Assembly: GCA_021742025.1 (NCBI GenBank)
Contig: JAIOWT010000002.1
Coordinates: 1 to 41,717 of the forward strand
From: Candidatus Nanopelagicales bacterium
GTDB lineage: Bacteria > Actinomycetota > Actinomycetes > S36-B12 > UBA5976
Length of the DNA stretch: 41,717 nucleotides
Direction of reading: 5' to 3'
Shown here: piece by piece, positions 16,324 through 22,391 of the stretch
Position numbering within the stretch: the first letter of the stretch is position 1
Layout: each line of letters starts with the position of its first letter
Position numbers and translations under genes: made by a program
Notes under the pieces: model-generated
What the model was told of the DNA's origin: nothing
Database searches by the model: none
Seen by the model: only the letters and a program-made list of their open reading frames with translations

Positions 16324-17085
16324 ATGAGCAAACTAACGATTCCAAGTCTTCGTCGATTCAACTTAATTGCTGGTGTTGTGCACCTATTGCAGATGGCAGC
16401 GGTGTTAGCGCTATCAACAGACTTCAGTCTTCCGGTTACTGCGACCTACATGGCTGGTCCGCCAGGAACGATTTACTCTGAACCAATCATCGTGTTCGAA
16501 ACTCCATTGGCACTGATGGTCGCACTATTCCTTGGACTTTCTGCACTGGCTCATTTCATCGTCGCAAGCCCACAATTCTTCGGTCGCTATGGCAAGGGCC
16601 TGGAGGAAAAGCGCAACTACTTCCGTTGGGTTGAGTATTCAATTAGTTCCTCCGTGATGATCGTGCTGATTGCTCAAATCACAGGTATCGCCGACATCAC
16701 AGCACTCGTTGCGATCTTTGGCGTAAACGCATCCATGATTCTTTTTGGTTGGTTGCAAGAAAAGTATGAAGAACCAGGAAATGGTGGCTGGGTACCTTTC
16801 ATCTTCGGTTGCATTACAGGAATGGTGCCATGGTTGGCAGTTGCAATTTATGTGATCTCACCAGGAAATCCATCAACTGAAAGTGCTCCGGCATTTGTGT
16901 ACGGCATCATCGTGACAATCTTCTTGCTCTTTAATTCATTTGCTTGGGTGCAATACAAGCAGTACAAAGCCAAGGGCAAGTGGAGTAATTACTTGCACGG
17001 CGAGCGGATTTATATTGTGCTGAGTTTGGTTGCAAAGTCACTGCTTGCTTGGCAGATCTTCGCAAACACACTTATACCTGTTTAA
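16324..17085 (+). CDS. Heliorhodopsin
   Basis: The 253-residue seven-helix retinal protein starts 'MSKLTIPSLRRFNLIAGVVHLLQMAAVLALS'. The signature 'RWVEYSISSSVMIVLIAQ' carries Glu104, the expected Schiff-base counterion, and 'LSLVAKSLLAWQIF' carries Lys238, the retinal-binding lysine. Their spacing of 134 residues equals that of E107/K241 in the characterised heliorhodopsin 48C12. Heliorhodopsins sit in the membrane with inverted orientation, do not pump ions in most tested cases and have slow photocycles; their role is debated. The long extracellular-type loop 'TYMAGPPGTIYSEPIIVFETP' is also family-typical. It has its own leaderless promoter. Its 3' end overlaps the convergent sodX gene by 14 nt, placing it beside the Ni-superoxide dismutase pair. 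Confidence 0.95.
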   Translation: MSKLTIPSLRRFNLIAGVVHLLQMAAVLALSTDFSLPVTATYMAGPPGTIYSEPIIVFETPLALMVALFLGLSALAHFIVASPQFFGRYGKGLEEKRNYFRWVEYSISSSVMIVLIAQITGIADITALVAIFGVNASMILFGWLQEKYEEPGNGGWVPFIFGCITGMVPWLAVAIYVISPGNPSTESAPAFVYGIIVTIFLLFNSFAWVQYKQYKAKGKWSNYLHGERIYIVLSLVAKSLLAWQIFANTLIPV

Positions 17086-17374
17086 TTCGACCGGGCTTCG
17101 GCCAAAGGCGAAACGTTACGGTACCAACTACGTCGTCAAACGGAATAAATCCGTAGGTCCTTGAATCAGTACTAACTAGGTCGTTGTCACCTTGAACGAA
17201 AATGCCCTCGGCCTCAATATGCAAAACTCGCTTCACATCGAATTGTGACTCCCTTTCGAAAACCACAATGTCACCAAGGACAATTGGCCCATCATTTCGG
17301 ACCAAAAGTCGCTCGCCTGGTGCCAAAGTAGGGATCATACTTAAGCCTGAAACGACTGCCATTCGATAACGCAT
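17072..17374 (-). CDS. sodX: Nickel-type superoxide dismutase maturation protease (S26-like)
   Basis: A 100-residue signal-peptidase-fold protein. Nucleophile Ser12 lies in 'VSGLSMIPTLAPGERLLV' and the general-base Lys48 in 'FDVKRVLHIEAEGIFVQGDN', followed by 'STDSRTYGFIPFDDVVGTV'. No transmembrane anchor is present, which distinguishes it from ordinary signal peptidases and fits SodX, the protease that removes the propeptide of NiSOD in the cytoplasm so that the new N-terminal His can bind nickel. It is divergent from sodN with 90 nt between start codons. Its last codons overlap the 3' end of the heliorhodopsin gene on the other strand. Confidence 0.87.
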   Translation of the reverse strand: MRYRMAVVSGLSMIPTLAPGERLLVRNDGPIVLGDIVVFERESQFDVKRVLHIEAEGIFVQGDNDLVSTDSRTYGFIPFDDVVGTVTFRLWPKPGRIKQV

Positions 17375-17464
17375 TTTTCTATTGTTCCAGCCCTAATCTG
17401 CGGCCTGGAACCCCCGGCGGTAATCTTGGGTCAGGCGGGTATCCGCACTAACTTCGGAGGAATT

Positions 17465-17857
17465 ATGAAGCTTTTCACAACAACCATCACAGTGAATGCT
17501 CACTGCGACCTACCTTGTGGCATCTACGATCCAGCCCAGGCCCGTATCGAAGCCCTTTCAGTTAAGGCCTGCATGGAGAAGTACCACGCATCAGATGATG
17601 CTGACTTCAAGGCACGCGCCGTTGCAATCAAAGAAGACCGTTCACACCAAGTCAAAGAACACCTTTGGGTTCTTTGGACTGACTACTTCAAGGCTCCTCA
17701 TTTCGAGAAGTACCCAAATCTAAATGAACTATTCAACGAAGCTACAAAGCTTGCTGGTGCCGGTGGCACCAAAGGCACAAACGATGTTGCAGTTGCGGAT
17801 CAGTTAATCGCAAAGATTGACGAAATCGCTGCAATCTTCGCAGACTCAAAGAAGTAA
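17465..17857 (+). CDS. sodN: Nickel superoxide dismutase precursor
   Basis: The protein has 130 residues from the ATG at 17465, which follows a GGAGG Shine-Dalgarno; an upstream in-frame start at 17426 lacks one. A 12-residue propeptide (MKLFTTTITVNA) precedes the nickel hook HCDLPCGIYDP. After cleavage His1, Cys2 and Cys6 bind nickel, and the Tyr of 'GIYDP' gates the site. The rest, 'QARIEALSVKACMEKYHASDDADFKARAVAIKEDRSHQVKEHLWVLWTDYFKAPHFEKYPNLNELFNEATKLAG', is the four-helix bundle of the hexamer. It converts superoxide to O2 and H2O2 in the cytosol. It sits next to its maturase and 9 nt upstream of an acetyltransferase. Confidence 0.96.
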   Translation: MKLFTTTITVNAHCDLPCGIYDPAQARIEALSVKACMEKYHASDDADFKARAVAIKEDRSHQVKEHLWVLWTDYFKAPHFEKYPNLNELFNEATKLAGAGGTKGTNDVAVADQLIAKIDEIAAIFADSKK

Positions 17858-17866
17858 AACCTACTC

Positions 17867-18424
17867 ATGATCGTGGTGCGGGAGGCAACGCCGGAAGACG
17901 TAGCCCAAATGCACCAAATGATTAATGAGTTAGCAGATTACGAAAAAGCTCCAGAAGAAGTAATCGCGACCGAACAAGACCTGATGAAGGCATTGTTCGG
18001 TCGCGATTTTTCGTCTCCGGAGTTTGATCAACACGACAGCATTGCATCATCAGGTGTTGCGAATACTCCGCACGGACAGCCTGCAGTTTACGCATTGGTA
18101 GTCGAGGACCCACAGGATCAAGATCAACTTGCTGGAATGGCAATTTGGTTTCTCAACTACAGCACCTGGGATGGAACTCATGGGGTTTACCTCGAGGACC
18201 TTTTTGTTCGAGCGCAATACCGTGGCCAAGGCATGGGTAAAGCGCTAATGAAACGGCTTGCTCAGGTATGCGTTGAAAACAACTATTCAAGATTCCAGTG
18301 GTGGGTCCTAGATTGGAACCAACCAGCTATCGAGGTTTATCGAGCCATGGGCGCTAAAGCTATGGATGAATGGACCGTCTACCGAGTATCCGGTCAAGAA
18401 CTTAAAGATCTCGCCAGCGAATAA
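17867..18424 (+). CDS. GNAT N-acetyltransferase, SSAT (diamine acetyltransferase)-like
   Basis: The 185-residue protein opens 'MIVVREATPEDVAQMHQMINELADYEKAPEEV' and has the acetyl-CoA loop 'LEDLFVRAQYRGQGMGKALMKRLAQVC' plus 'NNYSRFQWWVLDWNQPAIEVYRAMGAKAMDEWTVYRVSG'. This is the arrangement of spermidine/spermine- and thialysine-type acetyltransferases (SSAT-like). An insertion of about 30 residues ('FSSPEFDQHDSIASSGVANTPHGQP') separates the first strand pair from 'AVYALVVEDPQDQDQLAGMAIWFLNYSTWDG'. It may acetylate a polyamine or an amino-acid side chain, which would fit the polyamine genes at the start of the window, though it is 10 kb away. It starts 9 nt after sodN, so the two are probably co-transcribed. 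Confidence 0.82.
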   Translation: MIVVREATPEDVAQMHQMINELADYEKAPEEVIATEQDLMKALFGRDFSSPEFDQHDSIASSGVANTPHGQPAVYALVVEDPQDQDQLAGMAIWFLNYSTWDGTHGVYLEDLFVRAQYRGQGMGKALMKRLAQVCVENNYSRFQWWVLDWNQPAIEVYRAMGAKAMDEWTVYRVSGQELKDLASE

Positions 18425-18458
18425 CCAAGCGATGACCCGTTGTGGCGCTGAAGTAGGT

Positions 18459-18464
18459 TAACGT
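18459..18464 (+). promoter_or_regulatory. Predicted -10 element (TAACGT), leaderless
   Basis: TAACGT ends 6 nt before the GTG at 18471 of the anti-sigma factor gene; no Shine-Dalgarno is present. Confidence 0.5.
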
Positions 18465-18470
18465 CGTAAC

Positions 18471-18842
18471 GTGAACACAATAGATTTAGCCGTTCCGGCC
18501 GAACCAGAATATGTTGGGTTGATTCGAAGCGCCGCCGCTCATATTGCCGCGCATGCTGATTTAACTATCGATGCAATTGATGATTTGCGCTTAGCCGTCG
18601 ATGAAGCTTTCGCAGTTTTGATTGCGCATAAACCAACTAGTGGCGCAGTAACCATTCGGTTTACAATCCGTGCTGAGCAATTAGACATTGAACTAACAGG
18701 TCCGGCTGGAAGTCCGCCACCTGATAAATCTTCATTTGCGTGGACCGTTTTAGGTGCCTTAGTGCACGAGGTTTCTACTCGGACATCTCCGGCGGGTCTA
18801 GTGACGTTGTTGCTTACTGCCAAAGTGGTGGCTAGTGCCTAA
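18471..18842 (+). CDS. RsbW-like anti-sigma factor / HATPase_c ATP-binding protein
   Basis: A 123-residue protein whose 'VGLIRSAAAHIAAHADLTIDAIDDLRLAVDEAFAVLIAHK' matches the N-box helix region of RsbW/SpoIIAB-type GHKL ATPases, with 'FAWTVLGALVHEVSTRTSPAGLVTLLLTAKVV' at the C-terminus. The domain is short and the G-boxes are weak, as in many actinobacterial anti-SigF proteins. It would bind and hold the sigma factor encoded immediately downstream, whose GTG start lies 8 nt inside this gene. No anti-anti-sigma (STAS) gene is adjacent, so the release mechanism must be encoded elsewhere or differ. The GTG start at 18471 is supported by the leaderless promoter. Confidence 0.8.
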   Translation: MNTIDLAVPAEPEYVGLIRSAAAHIAAHADLTIDAIDDLRLAVDEAFAVLIAHKPTSGAVTIRFTIRAEQLDIELTGPAGSPPPDKSSFAWTVLGALVHEVSTRTSPAGLVTLLLTAKVVASA

Positions 18843-19587
18843 AGACGACTTACGATCAGCTGATCGTGAGATGTTTGAGCAACTTGCAGCTCTAGAAGCA
18901 GGTACTAATGAACACGAGAGAATTCGTGCTGCACTCATTGAGAGACATTTACCATTAGTCACGTTTATGGCAAGGAAATTTGCTGATCGAGGTGAGCCAC
19001 TCGACGATCTAATTCAGGTTGGAACCATTGGGTTGATTAAGGCAATCGACAGATTCGAAATCTCTAAAGGTTTTGAATTCTCCACTTTTGCTACACCAAC
19101 AATCGTTGGAGAGATTAAGCGTCACTTTAGAGATAAAACCTGGGCTGTCAGAGTTCCTAGAAGACTTCAAGAACTAGGAGCCTCAGTTACTAAAGCAACT
19201 ACTGAACTAACTCAGAAATTGGACCGCTCACCAACTCCAAAAGAGATTGCCAAACATCTTGGAATAACTGTCGATGAAGTCGCCGAAGCATTGGAATCTA
19301 ATGCCGCGTACTCAACCGTCAGTTTAGATGTAACTTCAGATACCTCAACGAGCATCGGCGAAAGCTTTGGAGCATTAGATGAGGCACTTGAAGGCGTTGA
19401 ATATCGCGAATCATTAAAGCCATTGCTAGCAGATTTGGATGATCGCGAAAAGCGAATTCTCCAAATGAGATTCTTTGAAAATCAGAGCCAAAGTCAGATT
19501 GCAACTGAACTTGGAATTTCCCAAATGCATGTGTCTCGAATTTTGAACAAAGTGCTAAGTCACCTAAGAGAAGGTTTGATCAACTAG
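18835..19587 (+). CDS. SigB/SigF/SigG-family alternative RNA polymerase sigma factor
   Basis: The 250-residue sigma-70-like protein has region 2 'LPLVTFMARKFADRGEPLDDLIQVGTIGLIKAIDRFEISKGFEFSTFATPTIVGEIKRHFRDKTWAVRVPRRLQEL', a region 3 'SPTPKEIAKHLGITVDEVAEALESN', and region 4 'DDREKRILQMRFFENQSQSQIATELGISQMHVSRILNKVLSHLREGL' with its helix-turn-helix. The 'AVRVPRRLQEL' block is characteristic of the SigB/SigF group that controls general stress or developmental responses in Gram-positive bacteria. Start is GTG at 18835, overlapping the anti-sigma gene by 8 nt, which couples the two. Its 3' end overlaps the convergent membrane-protein gene by 8 nt. Confidence 0.93.
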   Translation: MPKDDLRSADREMFEQLAALEAGTNEHERIRAALIERHLPLVTFMARKFADRGEPLDDLIQVGTIGLIKAIDRFEISKGFEFSTFATPTIVGEIKRHFRDKTWAVRVPRRLQELGASVTKATTELTQKLDRSPTPKEIAKHLGITVDEVAEALESNAAYSTVSLDVTSDTSTSIGESFGALDEALEGVEYRESLKPLLADLDDREKRILQMRFFENQSQSQIATELGISQMHVSRILNKVLSHLREGLIN

Positions 19588-19930
19588 CTTGTGGGGTTTT
19601 AAGCAGCGCAACAAAACCAACCACGCTGACTATGGTTACGACAACGCCAATTACTTTGTAAATAACTAAAGTTCCGCTGAAGAGTGTGTAGCCGGCAATA
19701 CCGATAAAGAGTTGCAATAAGAAAAATGGGGTCCGGGCCCAATTCTGTTGCTTTGAAATTCCTCGAGTACAAGCAGCCAGTGAACCTGCAAGCATTGAGT
19801 AAATGATGAATTGAACTAATGGTGAACCTACCGAACTATGTTCTACGGTTCCTCTTATCACGATTGAAAGTCCATAAAGGAATATCGCTGTGGATTCAAC
19901 TGCGCCAATCACCAAAGCTAACTTCTTCAC
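19580..19930 (-). CDS. Small four-helix membrane protein, unknown function
   Basis: A 116-residue integral membrane protein with four hydrophobic segments: 'KLALVIGAVESTAIFLYGLSIVI', 'PLVQFIIYSMLAGSLAACT', 'RTPFFLLQLFIGIAGYTLF' and 'YKVIGVVVTIVSVVGFVALL'. A basic loop 'RGISKQQNWA' lies between helices 2 and 3. I do not recognise a named domain, though small proteins of this layout are common in actinobacteria. It starts with GTG at 19930 behind a TATGGT -10 element, so it is probably its own leaderless unit. It diverges from the lipid kinase gene, with 47 nt between start codons. Confidence 0.68.
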   Translation of the reverse strand: MKKLALVIGAVESTAIFLYGLSIVIRGTVEHSSVGSPLVQFIIYSMLAGSLAACTRGISKQQNWARTPFFLLQLFIGIAGYTLFSGTLVIYKVIGVVVTIVSVVGFVALLKTPQAS

Positions 19931-19936
19931 ATTCCA

Positions 19937-19942
19937 ACCATA
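19937..19942 (-). promoter_or_regulatory. Predicted -10 element (TATGGT), leaderless
   Basis: Reading on the minus strand, TATGGT ends 6 nt before the GTG at 19930. It lies back to back with the lipid kinase promoter at 19966. Confidence 0.5.
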
Positions 19943-19965
19943 TCGGATTCCCGTAAATTCGCAGG

Positions 19966-19971
19966 TAGAGT
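19966..19971 (+). promoter_or_regulatory. Predicted -10 element (TAGAGT), leaderless
   Basis: TAGAGT ends 6 nt before the ATG at 19978 of the lipid kinase gene; no Shine-Dalgarno is visible. Confidence 0.5.
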
Positions 19972-19977
19972 TGAGTT

Positions 19978-20925
19978 ATGCGCACGCTATTAGTTGCAAA
20001 CACATTTGCAACTACAACTGATGGCACAATTCAAGCGCAGGTAGTAAGCGAACTTTCAAGGCACCTAGATGTCACTGTGGCAAATACCTCGGCTCGAAAT
20101 GACGCTATTGAAATAGCCAAAGAGGCACAGCAACGCGGCTTTGAACTTGTCATTGGTCTCGGTGGCGATGGCACAATTAATGAGATCGCAAATGGATTAC
20201 TCATGAACGGTCCAAATCCCCAAGGTCCGATGTTTGCTGCTATTCCTGGCGGTAACGGCAATGTCTTTGCTAGAAATATGGGACTTTCAGAAAATCCCAT
20301 AGAAGCAACTGCTCAAATTTTAAAGTCACTTGACTCGAAAAAACTTAAAAACATAGGCGTTGGAAAAATCGCTACAAACAACATTTCACGATGGTTTCTT
20401 TTCAACGCTGGGATTGGTCTAGATGCCGCAGTGATGGCGGAGATGGAGGCCCGTAGGGCTAACGGAAAGGCTGTGAGTGATTTCGCCTATGCAGCCTTGG
20501 CGCTAAGAGAGCTCTTCACTAAAACCGATCGAAAACACGCTGCGCTTAGCTTGGTATCAGATTCTGGTGAGGTTTACCGGGATGCGTATTTTGCGCTAAT
20601 TGTTAATTTAGCTCCTTGGGCTTATTTGGGATCAAAGCCCCTGAACCCACTCCCATTCGCCAGCCACGAAACCGCATTGGATATCTATGCACCCACTTCG
20701 CTTTCAATCAGCGCAGTATGGAAGCTTGCTCGGCGCGCTATGGCTGGCAAATCCGCAGAAAACAACAGAAATGTAATTGCTCTAATGGATCAAGGTCAGA
20801 TACATATCCAGGCAGAACGTCCACTATGGATTCAGGTTGATGGCGATGTGGTTACTCAATCCACAGAACTAACCGCTACTCACGTGCCAGATGCGCTTCG
20901 AACTGTGACTAATTTGCCAAATTAA
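19978..20925 (+). CDS. Diacylglycerol kinase-family lipid kinase
   Basis: The 315-residue protein has the DAGK catalytic signature G62GDGT66 in 'ELVIGLGGDGTINEIANGLL', followed by 'FAAIPGGNGNVFARNMGL' (nucleotide-binding glycine-rich turn) and 'FNAGIGLDAAVMAEME'. The C-terminal beta-sandwich includes 'LWIQVDGDVVTQSTELTATHVPDALRTV', the usual ending of YegS/DgkB/BmrU-like proteins. It would phosphorylate diacylglycerol or another lipid alcohol on the inner membrane face; in mycobacteria relatives take part in phosphatidylinositol mannoside metabolism. It has its own leaderless promoter and no operon partner; whiB1 follows after 202 nt. Confidence 0.88.
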   Translation: MRTLLVANTFATTTDGTIQAQVVSELSRHLDVTVANTSARNDAIEIAKEAQQRGFELVIGLGGDGTINEIANGLLMNGPNPQGPMFAAIPGGNGNVFARNMGLSENPIEATAQILKSLDSKKLKNIGVGKIATNNISRWFLFNAGIGLDAAVMAEMEARRANGKAVSDFAYAALALRELFTKTDRKHAALSLVSDSGEVYRDAYFALIVNLAPWAYLGSKPLNPLPFASHETALDIYAPTSLSISAVWKLARRAMAGKSAENNRNVIALMDQGQIHIQAERPLWIQVDGDVVTQSTELTATHVPDALRTVTNLPN

Positions 20926-21012
20926 GGAATCGAATTCGGACAATAAATGGGTCTTTGCACAACAAGAAGTTAACGTCACAGAAAATAAACCTGGTTTTAT
21001 GGGCTAAACCCT

Positions 21013-21028
21013 TGTGAAAACAGTCACG
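21013..21028. promoter_or_regulatory. CRP/FNR-type operator upstream of whiB1
   Basis: TGTGA, six bases, TCACG: nine of ten consensus positions of the CRP site TGTGAN6TCACA, centred about 107 nt before the whiB1 GTG. In Mycobacterium tuberculosis whiB1 is controlled by the CRP homologue Rv3676 through sites of this sequence, which supports the reading. Confidence 0.6.
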
Positions 21029-21127
21029 AAGTGAGAAACTGGGGACTGCAGATTGAATCCAAGGGCAACCTAAGAGTAAAAATCGCAAAATTGACCGTTT
21101 ATCCGTAACTACATCTTGGAGGCTCGC

Positions 21128-21421
21128 GTGGACTGGCGCCATGAGGCAGCCTGCCGTGACGAAGATCCAGAACTCTTCTTCCCCATTGGCAATACAGGCC
21201 CTGCAATTTTACAAATCGAAGAAGCGAAGGCTGTCTGCCGTCGCTGCAAAGTCATTGAGCCATGCCTGAAATGGGCACTGGAAACGGGTCAAGACTCTGG
21301 GGTTTGGGGCGGAACCAGCGAAGATGAGCGTCGCGCAATTAAGCGCCGCGCTCAGCGTGCCCGTGCTCGTGGCCTAGAGCCAACCCCGCACGTGTTTGAA
21401 ACTGACTTACCTAATCCTTAA
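21128..21421 (+). CDS. whiB1: WhiB1-like iron-sulfur transcriptional regulator
   Basis: The protein has 97 residues from the GTG at 21128, which follows GGAGG at 5 nt; an earlier TTG at 21116 overlaps that Shine-Dalgarno and is rejected. The four [4Fe-4S] ligands are Cys9, Cys37, Cys40 and Cys46 in 'AACRDEDPELFFPIGN' and 'AVCRRCKVIEPCLKWALETG'. The turn 'GVWGG' and the basic tail 'DERRAIKRRAQRARARG' complete the fold. Sequence is close to WhiB1, the essential NO-sensitive regulator that binds region 4 of the primary sigma factor. About 13 residues extend beyond mycobacterial WhiB1. The last 4 nt overlap the convergent arsC gene. A CRP-type site upstream suggests cAMP-linked control. Confidence 0.93.
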   Translation: MDWRHEAACRDEDPELFFPIGNTGPAILQIEEAKAVCRRCKVIEPCLKWALETGQDSGVWGGTSEDERRAIKRRAQRARARGLEPTPHVFETDLPNP

Positions 21422-21825
21422 AACTTCTCGTCGATCTCGGAGATCAAGTTGGTAATCAAAACTTTTATTTCATCTCGGATTGGTCGAACGCTTTCCAATC
21501 CTTGTCCGGCTGGATCTTCAAGTTTCCAATCAAGATAAGTTTTGCCAGGGAAAAATGGGCACTTGTCGCCACATCCCATGGTGATTACGTAATCACTCGC
21601 AATCACTGCATCGTCGGTCAAAACTTTTGGTGTTGCAGAAGTTAGATCGATACCTTCTTCGGCCATAGCTGCAATTGCGGCAGGATTCACCTGGTCGCCA
21701 GGTTCGGTGCCTGCGGAAAGTACTGAAATCCGATCTCCAGCTAGATGCTGAAGGTAACCGGCTGCCATTTGGGATCTACCGGCATTGTGTACGCAAACGA
21801 ATAGGACTGATGCTTTTTTACTCAT
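21418..21825 (-). CDS. arsC: Arsenate reductase / arsenate-mycothiol transferase (LMW-PTP type)
   Basis: The 135-residue protein has the PTP loop C11VHNAGRS18 in 'VLFVCVHNAGRSQMAAGYL', 'LSAGTEPGDQVNPAAIAAMAEEGIDL' and 'VITMGCGDKCPFFPGKTYLDWKLEDPAG', the pattern of ArsC proteins in the low-molecular-weight phosphatase superfamily. In actinobacteria this group includes mycothiol-dependent arsenate transferases (Cgl ArsC1/ArsC2). The Cys pair in 'GCGDKC' could supply resolving thiols. No arsR, arsB or acr3 gene is nearby, so it stands alone. It has its own leaderless promoter and converges on whiB1 with a 4-nt overlap. Confidence 0.85.
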   Translation of the reverse strand: MSKKASVLFVCVHNAGRSQMAAGYLQHLAGDRISVLSAGTEPGDQVNPAAIAAMAEEGIDLTSATPKVLTDDAVIASDYVITMGCGDKCPFFPGKTYLDWKLEDPAGQGLESVRPIRDEIKVLITNLISEIDEKF

Positions 21826-21831
21826 GAATAA

Positions 21832-21837
21832 ATTCTA
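21832..21837 (-). promoter_or_regulatory. Predicted -10 element (TAGAAT), leaderless
   Basis: On the minus strand TAGAAT ends 6 nt before the arsC ATG at 21825. It is the hexamer closest to TATAAT among those found here. Confidence 0.55.
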
Positions 21838-21931
21838 GTCTGGTGCCAAGTCTGGTCAGTAAAATCCCTACCAGTTCAGAAAGAGTTCATCTAATTGCCT
21901 AGTCCCCGACCTTGGTCATTTCAACATGGGC

Positions 21932-21937
21932 TAGCGT
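21932..21937 (+). promoter_or_regulatory. Predicted -10 element (TAGCGT), leaderless
   Basis: TAGCGT ends 6 nt before the ATG at 21944. The intervening GGAGGC looks like a Shine-Dalgarno but lies only one base from the ATG, so a leaderless start is the better reading. Confidence 0.5.
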
Positions 21938-21943
21938 GGAGGC

Positions 21944-22156
21944 ATGTCAGATGTGCGTGCGGATATGGTCGCAAACGTAATGGAAATCTACGTCACGGAA
22001 GGCGCCACGTTAAACGTCGGCGACACGATTGTGCTACTGGAATCTATGAAAATGGAGATCCCCGTAATTGCCGAGGAATCCGGAACCATCTCGCGGGTTG
22101 CGGTAAGTATTGGCGACGTTGTGCAAGAAGGCGACTTAATCGTCTCGATTGATTAG
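21944..22156 (+). CDS. Small biotin/lipoyl-attachment carrier protein
   Basis: A stand-alone 70-residue biotinyl domain: 'VRADMVANVMEIYVTEGATLNVGDTIVLLESMKMEIPVIAEESGTISRVAVSIGDVVQEGDLIVSID'. The attachment lysine is in the canonical 'ESMKME' (the Lys between the two Met residues), and the N-terminal 'MVANVMEIYVTEG' half-barrel mirrors it. Biotinylated by BirA, such a carrier moves CO2 within an acyl-CoA carboxylase; the MKM context favours biotin over lipoate. No carboxylase subunits are adjacent, so it must partner with proteins encoded elsewhere. Actinobacteria often carry such solitary carrier proteins. It is followed by a shared terminator and the convergent bL37 gene. Confidence 0.88.
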   Translation: MSDVRADMVANVMEIYVTEGATLNVGDTIVLLESMKMEIPVIAEESGTISRVAVSIGDVVQEGDLIVSID

Positions 22157-22176
22157 TCCGAGAAGTTTTCGGGCAT

Positions 22177-22206
22177 AAAAAAAGTCTGGCGAACCAGACC
22201 TTTTTT
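22177..22206. terminator. Bidirectional intrinsic terminator
   Basis: An A-rich arm plus GTCTGG, loop CGAA, CCAGAC and a T-run form a hairpin whose A/T flanks serve both directions. It lies between the convergent carrier-protein and bL37 genes and would terminate both. Confidence 0.85.
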
Positions 22207-22217
22207 GACAAATAGGC

Positions 22218-22292
22218 TTAAGCGTTTGGACGACGGCCGTGGTTTGCCTTGTTCTTCTTACGATCACGCTTTTTGCGGCCGCGCTTGCTCAT
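22218..22292 (-). CDS. 50S ribosomal protein bL37
   Basis: A 24-codon gene on the minus strand encoding MSKRGRKKRDRKKNKANHGR followed by RPNA. It is extremely basic and matches bL37, a small actinobacterial 50S protein seen in mycobacterial ribosome structures that binds 23S rRNA. An AGGAG Shine-Dalgarno lies 7 nt before the ATG and the shared terminator lies just after the stop codon, so the transcript is compact. The gene is short enough that automated gene finders often skip it. The identification rests on my recollection of the family consensus (basic start, 'ANHG+RPN' end). Confidence 0.85.
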   Translation of the reverse strand: MSKRGRKKRDRKKNKANHGRRPNA

Positions 22293-22391
22293 GGGGTGCT
22301 CCTTGCGATTTAGCTTAGGTATACAGAATACGGGGTAACCGTTACTGGAGGAAATCTGCTCCCAAATCGGGTGGAATCCCAGTTCTGAAGG

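Noticed and set aside
21418..21825. Arsenic resistance operon
   Set aside because: Only the arsC-type gene is present; no efflux pump or ArsR gene adjoins it.
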